64,000 bases of DNA, taken from the NCBI RefSeq assembly GCF_009711085.1, contig NZ_WMKA01000015.1:17740-81739 (forward strand), read 5' to 3'. Shown piece by piece: positions 58,963-64,000 of this stretch. This DNA comes from Cellulosimicrobium composti. GTDB lineage: Bacteria > Actinomycetota > Actinomycetes > Actinomycetales > Cellulomonadaceae. Every line of letters begins with the position of its first letter. The first letter of the stretch is position 1. Below the pieces are notes generated by a model. It saw nothing but the letters and a program-made list of their open reading frames with translations. It had not been told where the DNA came from and searched no databases. A program made the position numbers and the translations under genes.

Positions 58963-61128
58963 TCAGACGCGCGACGCCGCCGGGACGTTCGCGACGCCGT
59001 CCGGCAGGAAGCGCCGGCCCAGGACCTTCTCGCTGTACCCCGTGCGGTCGAGGTACGGCGTGATGCCGCCGAGGTGGAAGCCCCACCCCGCGCCGAGGAT
59101 CATGCACAGGTCGATCTGCGAGGGGCTCGAGACCACGCCCTCGTCGAGCATGAGCCCGATCTCCGCCGTGAGCGCCGTGAGCACCGAGTCGAGCACGCCC
59201 GCCTCGTCGAGCTCACGCGGGCCGCCCGCCTCGGCCGTGCCGAACACCCGCTGGATCGCCGGGTCGACCGGCTTGGGCAGACCCTTCGGCGCGTCGAGCA
59301 CGACGGGGATCTGCTCGTCGACGATGCGCTGGAGGCCGGGGGACTCCGGGAAGCGGTCGCCCAGGTCCTCGCGCAGCGACGTGAGGACGTGCAGGCCGAC
59401 GGCCGGGCCGACGAGGTCGAACAGCGCGAACGGCGGCATCGGCAGGCCGAGCGGCGCGACCGCACGGTCCGCGACCTCGACGGGCGTGCCGTTCTCGACC
59501 GCCTCGACGATCTTGCCCATGAGCAGGATGAGCAGGCGGTTGACGACGAAGCCCGGCCGGTCGGCGACGAGCACGGCCGTCTTGCGGAGCTTCTTCGTCA
59601 TGGCGAACGCCGTCGCGAGGGCGGCGTCGTCGGTCTTCGCCGCCTGGATGATCTCGACGAGCGGCATCTGCGCGACGGGGTTGAAGAAGTGCATCCCGAC
59701 GACGCGCTCGGGGTGGCGCAGGTCCGCCGCCATCTCCGTGATCGACAGGGCCGACGTGTTGGTGAGCAGCACCGCCTCGGGGGAGACGATCTCCTCGAGC
59801 TCCGCGAAGACCTTCTTCTTGAGCGGCAGGATCTCGGTGACCGCCTCGATGACGACGTCGCAGCCCGCGAAGTCGCCGATCTCCGTCGTGCCGTGCACGG
59901 AGCCGAGGATGCGCGCGCCCGTGTCGGAGGACATGCGGCCCGTACCGACGAGCTTCTCGACCGTCGAGCGGACGTAGCCGAGGCCCTTGTCGACGCGCTC
60001 CTGGTCGAGGTCGCGCATGACGACCGGCACCTGGAGACGCTGGGCGAACAGCAGCGCGATCTGCGCGGCCATGAGACCCGCGCCGACGATCCCGACGCGG
60101 GTGACGGGGCGGGCGAGCTTGGCGTCGGGCGCGCCCTGGGGCCGCTTGCCCTTCGACACGAGCTGGAACGCGTAGACGCTCGCGCGCATCTCGTCGCTCA
60201 TGATGAGGTCCGCGAGGGCCTCGTCCTCGGCGGCGAACGCCTCCTCGCGCGAGGCGGTGCGCGCGGCGGCGACGAGGTCGAGCGCGCGGTACGGGGCGGG
60301 GCGCGAGCCGGCGACCACGGCGTCGAGGCGCTGACGCGTCCCGGCGACGACGGCGTCCCACACGGGCTGCGGGTCGAGCTCGCGCCGCTCGACGACGATC
60401 TCGCCGCGCAGCACGGCCTCGGCCCAGCGCAGCGAGGACTCGAGGAAGTCGGGCGCCTCGAAGAGCGCGTCGACGAGCCCGATCTCGTACGCCTCCTTCG
60501 CCTTGAAGGGCTTGTTCGCGGCGGGCCGGGCGAGGATGACGTCCATCGCCTTCTCGACGCCGAGCAGGCGCGGCACGAGGTACGCGCCGCCCCAGCCGGG
60601 GACGAGCCCGAGGCCGACCTCGGGCAGCGCGAGCGCGCCGGCGTCGGACGCGACGGTGCGGTACGTGCAGTTCAGCGCGACCTCGAGGCCGCCGCCGAGC
60701 GCGACGCCGTTGACGAACGCGAACGTCGGCACGCCCATGTCCTGCAGCAGCGAGTACGCGGCGTGCCCGGCGCGGCCGAGCGCGAGCGCGTCGTCGCGCA
60801 CCTGGACGGCCGCCGCCTGCGTGAGGTCCGCACCCGCGGCGAGGAAGTACGGCTTGCCCGTGATCGCGACGGCGACGATCTCGCCGTCCGCGGCGCGCCG
60901 CCGCAGCGTCTCCAGGGCCGCGTGCAGCTCCGCGAGGCCCGCCGGGCCGAGGGTCGTCGGCTTGGTGTGGTCGAGCCCGTTGTCGAGCGTGACGAGGGCG
61001 AGCGTGCCCGTGCCGCCGGGGAGGGCGACGTCGCGCACGAGCGAGTGCGTGACGCGCTCGCCGCGCGGGGCGGCGGTCGTCGCGTCCGGGGAGGCGGTGG
61101 GCGTCTGGGTGTCGGTCGGTGCGCTCAT
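58963..61128 (-). CDS. fatty acid oxidation multifunctional enzyme (enoyl-CoA hydratase / 3-hydroxyacyl-CoA dehydrogenase)
   Basis: 721 residues, FadB/FadJ-like. N-terminal crotonase domain (FVNGVALGGGLEVALNCTYR oxyanion region, ALPEVGLGLVPGWGGAYLVPRLLG with the catalytic Glu), then a Rossmann NAD domain (VGIVGAGLMAAQIALLFAQR), and the dehydrogenase core with SALSITEMAADLRHPERVVGMHFFNPVAQMPLVE and a helical C-terminus. ATG 61128 is 2 nt after the thiolase stop. With the thiolase it completes the last three steps of beta-oxidation. Confidence 0.92.
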   Translation of the reverse strand: MSAPTDTQTPTASPDATTAAPRGERVTHSLVRDVALPGGTGTLALVTLDNGLDHTKPTTLGPAGLAELHAALETLRRRAADGEIVAVAITGKPYFLAAGADLTQAAAVQVRDDALALGRAGHAAYSLLQDMGVPTFAFVNGVALGGGLEVALNCTYRTVASDAGALALPEVGLGLVPGWGGAYLVPRLLGVEKAMDVILARPAANKPFKAKEAYEIGLVDALFEAPDFLESSLRWAEAVLRGEIVVERRELDPQPVWDAVVAGTRQRLDAVVAGSRPAPYRALDLVAAARTASREEAFAAEDEALADLIMSDEMRASVYAFQLVSKGKRPQGAPDAKLARPVTRVGIVGAGLMAAQIALLFAQRLQVPVVMRDLDQERVDKGLGYVRSTVEKLVGTGRMSSDTGARILGSVHGTTEIGDFAGCDVVIEAVTEILPLKKKVFAELEEIVSPEAVLLTNTSALSITEMAADLRHPERVVGMHFFNPVAQMPLVEIIQAAKTDDAALATAFAMTKKLRKTAVLVADRPGFVVNRLLILLMGKIVEAVENGTPVEVADRAVAPLGLPMPPFALFDLVGPAVGLHVLTSLREDLGDRFPESPGLQRIVDEQIPVVLDAPKGLPKPVDPAIQRVFGTAEAGGPRELDEAGVLDSVLTALTAEIGLMLDEGVVSSPSQIDLCMILGAGWGFHLGGITPYLDRTGYSEKVLGRRFLPDGVANVPAASRV

Positions 61129-61130
61129 CG

Positions 61131-62453
61131 TCAGTTCTCCGCGGTCTCGAAGGTGTGGCCGGAGTAGTCGGCGTGGTGCGGGTTCTCCCAGATGACGGTG
61201 CCGCCCATGCCGAGCCCGACGCACATCGTGGTCAGGCCGTAGCGGACCTCGGGGTGCTGCTCGAACTGGCGCGCGAGCTGCGTCATGAGGCGCACGCCCG
61301 ACGACGCGAGGGGGTGACCCATGGCGATGGCCCCGCCGTACTGGTTGACGCGCTCGTCGTCGTCCGCGATGCCGAAGTGGTCGAGGAACGCGAGCACCTG
61401 GACCGCGAACGCCTCGTTGATCTCGAACAGGCCGATGTCGTCGATCGTCAGGCCCGCCGACGCGAGCGCGCGCTCGGTCGCGGGGACCGGGCCGATGCCC
61501 ATGACCTCCGGGTCGACGCCCGCGTACGCGTACGCGACGAGGCGCATGCGCGCGGGCAGACCGAGCTCGTCGGCGACGTCGCCCGCGGCGAGCAGGCACG
61601 CCGTCGCGCCGTCGGTGAGCGGCGACGCGTTGCCCGCAGTCACCTTGCCGCCGGGGCGGAACGGCGTCTTGAGGTCGCGGATCGCGTCGAGGGTCGTGCC
61701 GGGGCGGGGGAGCTCGTCCGCGGTGGCCAGGCCCCAGCCGAGCTCGGTCGACCGGGTCGCGATCGGCACGAGGTCGGGGGCGATGTCGCCGTTCGCGAGG
61801 GCCTTGGCGTACTTGGCCTGGCTCGCGACCGCGTACGCGTCGGCGCGCTCCTTGGTGAGGTGCGGGTACCGGTCGTGCAGGTTCTCGGCCGTCGCGCCCA
61901 TGACGAGCGCGGATGAGTCCACGAGCTTCTCGGCGACGAACCGCGGGTTCGGGTCCGACCCCTCGCCCATGGGGTGGTGGCCCATGTGCTCGACGCCGCC
62001 CGCGACCACGACGTCCTGCGCGCCGACGGCGACGTTCGCCGCGGTCGTCGTCACGGCGGTCATCGCGCCCGCGCACATGCGGTCGATCGCGAAGCCCGGC
62101 ACGGACTTGGGCAGGCCCGCGAGGACGGCGACGCTGCGGCCGAGGGTGAGGCCCTGGTCGCCGGTCTGTGTGGTCGCGGCGAGCGCGAGCTCGTCGATGC
62201 GCTCGGCGGGCAGCTCGGGCCGGCGGCGCAGGAGCTCGCGGATCGTCTTCACGGCGAGGTCGTCCGCGCGGGTCTCGGCGTAGATCCCGTCGGGGCGCGC
62301 CTTGCCGAACGGGCTGCGCACGCCCTCGACGAAGACGACGTCGCGGACCGGGCGGCGGCGCGCGGCCTGGGTGGGTGCCGGGGTGGGAGAGCCGGCGGGG
62401 GTGTCGACGGCGGTGCCTGTCGCGCCGGTGGGGGCCTCGTTGGCCACGGTCAT
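61131..62453 (-). CDS. fadA: acetyl-CoA C-acyltransferase (3-ketoacyl-CoA thiolase)
   Basis: Thiolase (440 aa) for the final beta-oxidation step. Nucleophile cysteine in IDRMCAGAMTAVTTTAANV, GGVEHMGHHPM, the histidine in VNQYGGAIAMGHPLASSG and the second cysteine in LTTMCVGLGMGGTVIW are conserved. A ~35-residue Ala/Thr/Pro leader precedes RRPVRDVVFVEGVRSPFGKA. ATG 62453 was chosen because GGAG lies 6 nt upstream; a start at 62504 lacks this. It heads a two-gene operon. Confidence 0.93.
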   Translation of the reverse strand: MTVANEAPTGATGTAVDTPAGSPTPAPTQAARRRPVRDVVFVEGVRSPFGKARPDGIYAETRADDLAVKTIRELLRRRPELPAERIDELALAATTQTGDQGLTLGRSVAVLAGLPKSVPGFAIDRMCAGAMTAVTTTAANVAVGAQDVVVAGGVEHMGHHPMGEGSDPNPRFVAEKLVDSSALVMGATAENLHDRYPHLTKERADAYAVASQAKYAKALANGDIAPDLVPIATRSTELGWGLATADELPRPGTTLDAIRDLKTPFRPGGKVTAGNASPLTDGATACLLAAGDVADELGLPARMRLVAYAYAGVDPEVMGIGPVPATERALASAGLTIDDIGLFEINEAFAVQVLAFLDHFGIADDDERVNQYGGAIAMGHPLASSGVRLMTQLARQFEQHPEVRYGLTTMCVGLGMGGTVIWENPHHADYSGHTFETAEN

Positions 62454-62521
62454 GGCATCTCCATCCGATGCAGATGGTCGGGACGGCGGTGTCCGGAGCG
62501 GCACCGCTCGGGTCGTACGTG

Positions 62522-62545
62522 CGATACACGCTACCGCGAGTATCG
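62522..62545 (-). promoter_or_regulatory. inverted repeat over the fadA promoter
   Basis: CGATAC-N12-GTATCG encloses TAGCGT (minus strand 62533-62528), a -10 candidate, ~70 nt before the thiolase ATG. A TetR/FadR-type fatty-acid regulator site is plausible. Confidence 0.45.
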
Positions 62546-62575
62546 GTAAAACACGAGACCGATGCTACGACATGA

Positions 62576-62612
62576 AGAGACCCGGTATCGCATCGTGCGA
62601 TACCGGGTCTCT
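62576..62612 (-). terminator. terminator of the FemX-like gene
   Basis: Perfect 17-bp stem (arm AGAGACCCGGTATCGCA) with a 3-nt loop, 33 nt past the stop on the minus strand. It contains GTGCGATAC, the same nonamer as the fadA promoter repeat at 62519-62527. Confidence 0.7.
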
Positions 62613-62645
62613 CGACGGGCGGTCGGGCCCGGGGGAACGGTGCGG

Positions 62646-63689
62646 TCAGCGGCTCCCGCGCAGCTTGCGCACGACCTTCTTCGCGGTCGGCAGACCCTTG
62701 TTCCACGCGGAGTACCACATCGAGAACGGCACGTCGACGCTGTGCACGAGCTCGTCGTCGTGCTGCGCGAAGCTGCGCTTGAACTCGCTGATCCCGTCGT
62801 TGAGCAGCCCGTTCATGTCGTAGCGCACGAGGCCGGCCTCCTGCGCGAGCGTGATCGCGTGCCACTTCACGGGCGCGTTGGCGCGCAGCTTGCGCCCCGC
62901 GTCGTTGATCCCGCCGTACAGCTCGAACGACGTCGTCGCCGACGACACGCACCACACGAAGGACACGGGCGCGCCCTCCGAGAACGCGGCGACGAGCACC
63001 GAGTGCTCCCCGAGCTCGCGGTGGATCGCGAGGTAGTACTCGTCGTCGTGCAGCGCGAAGCCCGCGCGCTCCGCGGTCTCGTGGTAGACGTCGAGCACCT
63101 GGCGCACCTCGGCCTCGTCCGTCACGCGGCGCACCTCGAGCCCCGTGCGCGCCGCCTTGCGGATGTCGTACCGCGTCGACTTGCCCATCGCCTTCGTCAG
63201 CTCGTCCTGCGACCTCGTGAGGTCGAGGATCAGCGTGACCGGGTAGAGGATCGGGTTCGCCGCGGGGCGCGCGTCGGGCAGCGCGAGGTGCGTCCCGACC
63301 GGCCAGTCCGGCTCGATCGTGATGCCCACGCCCCCGACGGCCGACTTGCACCACGCCACGACCGCTCGGGTCACCGCGTCGCGCGTCGCGTCGTCGCCCA
63401 CGCCCGGGCCCGCGCCCCAACCGTCGCCCGCGGGGGCGATCACGGGGCCGCGCGGCACGTGGCACAGCGCCTTGAACTGCGCGGGCAGCGACCGCACGAG
63501 CACCTGCGCGAGCCCGCGGACGCGGCCGTCGGCGTCCACCGCCTCCACGCGGTGCGGGGTCCAGGCGCCCGTGGCCTTGACCTCGCCCCAGCCCCAGAGC
63601 TGCAGGGGGTGGCCGCCGAGGTCGTTCACCCGCGCGTCCCAGGAGGCGCGGTCGGTCACTGTCCGGATCGTCAGGTTCGCGTCGTGCAC
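62646..63689 (-). CDS. FemX/FemAB-family peptidoglycan interpeptide-bridge ligase
   Basis: 347 residues with a duplicated GNAT-like fold, as in Fem ligases that add the first bridge residue to lipid II from aminoacyl-tRNA. HPLQLWGWGEVKATGAWTP and PRGPVIAPAGDGWG start the first half; KSTRYDIRKAARTGLEV and VSFVWCVSSATTSFELYGGINDAGRKLRANAPVKWHAI mark the second, and YDMNGLLNDGISEFKRSF is typical. The residue added is unknown. GTG 63689 has a TAGGGT box 7 nt upstream. Confidence 0.88.
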   Translation of the reverse strand: MHDANLTIRTVTDRASWDARVNDLGGHPLQLWGWGEVKATGAWTPHRVEAVDADGRVRGLAQVLVRSLPAQFKALCHVPRGPVIAPAGDGWGAGPGVGDDATRDAVTRAVVAWCKSAVGGVGITIEPDWPVGTHLALPDARPAANPILYPVTLILDLTRSQDELTKAMGKSTRYDIRKAARTGLEVRRVTDEAEVRQVLDVYHETAERAGFALHDDEYYLAIHRELGEHSVLVAAFSEGAPVSFVWCVSSATTSFELYGGINDAGRKLRANAPVKWHAITLAQEAGLVRYDMNGLLNDGISEFKRSFAQHDDELVHSVDVPFSMWYSAWNKGLPTAKKVVRKLRGSR

Positions 63690-63696
63690 GCGGACG

Positions 63697-63702
63697 ACCC
63701 TA
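63697..63702 (-). promoter_or_regulatory. -10 box TAGGGT, leaderless promoter of the FemX-like gene
   Basis: Minus strand: TAGGGT, 7 nt (CGTCCGC), GTG 63689. Confidence 0.6.
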
Positions 63703-63710
63703 CCCCGCGC

Positions 63711-64000
63711 CTAGGCCGCCGCGGCGCGCTCGAACGCGTCCGCGAGCGGCTCCGCGACGAGGGACACCTGCCACTCGCGCGCGCCCCGGCCGCGCAGGAA
63801 CGCGGCGATCCCGGCCGCGTCCGCCGGGTCGGGCGGCGTCCAGCACACGCGTCGCAGCGCGTCGGGCTGGAGCACGTTCTCGACGGGGAGCGCGTACCGC
63901 TCCGCGAGGCCCTGCACGACGGCGCGCGCGGCCTCGAGGCGGGCGGCCGCGCCGGGGTCGCGGTCCGGCCAGGCGCGCGGCGGCGGCGGCGCGTCGGTGC
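63711..64000 (-). CDS. rnd: ribonuclease D, C-terminal HRDC part (start beyond window)
   Basis: Only the last ~96 residues are visible, open to the window edge and ending at TAG 63713-63711. The sequence ARLEAARAVVQGLAERYALP, then VENVLQPDALRRVCW and GIAAFLRGRGAREWQVSLVAEPLADAF, is the second HRDC domain found at the end of actinobacterial RNase D, which trims 3' ends of structured RNAs. The catalytic DEDD exonuclease domain lies outside the window, so the call rests on the HRDC end alone. Confidence 0.7.
   Translation of the reverse strand, partial: TDAPPPPRAWPDRDPGAAARLEAARAVVQGLAERYALPVENVLQPDALRRVCWTPPDPADAAGIAAFLRGRGAREWQVSLVAEPLADAFERAAAA

Noticed and set aside
58963..63465. A single 1500-residue minus-strand open frame spanning the FadB-like gene, thiolase region and FemX region
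   Set aside because: Only the part up to ATG 61128 is conserved; the rest is an Arg/Gly/Ala-rich shadow of the thiolase and FemX genes in another frame, a common effect of very high GC.

Overview
The window is very GC-rich with almost exclusively G/C-ending codons, many GTG starts and short intergenic gaps. It carries a set of genes typical of Actinobacteria: a SufR-type SUF operon, sepH, small DUF4193, DUF3093, DUF3710 and DUF3159 proteins, a CeoB/CeoC TrkA pair, GuaB1, an actinobacterial ParC and a FemX-type ligase. A pyruvate formate-lyase with its activase suggests a facultatively fermentative member of the Micrococcales, near Cellulomonas or Cellulosimicrobium. The genus is an inference. 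No tRNA, rRNA, CRISPR array, insertion sequence or prophage was recognised; this looks like ordinary chromosome with a few accessory patches.

Layout. 1-1.5 kb: an ABC exporter on the minus strand. 1.7-8.7 kb: the iron-sulfur operon sufR-sufB-sufD-Rieske ferredoxin-sufC-sufS-sufU-sufT. 8.9-10.4 kb: a membrane-anchored DUF2637-type protein with a C-terminal helix-turn-helix. 10.6-15.3 kb: a probable glycolipid cluster (GT4 glycosyltransferase, PlsC acyltransferase, frameshifted GT1 glycosyltransferase, membrane protein, alpha/beta-hydrolase-like protein). 15.4-19.8 kb: an NAD(P)-binding oxidoreductase, a large LuxR regulator broken by an in-frame amber codon, and a shortened ECF41/SigJ-type sigma factor. 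Two near-identical TGTCAC-N16-CGGTCG elements precede the GT1 gene and the oxidoreductase and could be promoters of that sigma factor. 20-31.8 kb: lysoplasmalogenase, ParC, a GNAT/acyl-CoA-synthetase fusion, thymidine kinase, SepH, a TRIC-family channel and an inositol-monophosphatase-like enzyme. 32.1-40.8 kb: conserved small actinobacterial proteins, dUTPase, potassium transport (CeoB/CeoC and a KimA-like permease, divergent) and an RNA methyltransferase. 41-50 kb: aconitase behind a 28-bp perfect palindrome, a Nudix hydrolase, GuaB1, Dxs and a HAD hydrolase. 50-55 kb: a glutamate-cysteine-ligase-like enzyme diverging from pflB-pflA, with a Rex/CRP-like operator between them. 55-58.9 kb: a gene remnant, an RHH-Doc toxin-antitoxin pair overlapping an SNF2 helicase, and a PIG-L deacetylase. 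59-64 kb: a fatty acid beta-oxidation pair, a FemX ligase and the end of RNase D.

Regulation is the most informative theme. At least thirteen genes on both strands have a TANNNT-like -10 hexamer ending 6-8 nt before the start codon and no Shine-Dalgarno sequence, which is the architecture of leaderless mRNAs. Several operator-grade inverted repeats overlap core promoters: upstream of sufR, the DUF2637 gene, the lysoplasmalogenase gene, acnA, pflB, the RHH antitoxin and the beta-oxidation operon.

All calls come from reading the sequence. Family names rest on motifs and general knowledge; no database search was possible.
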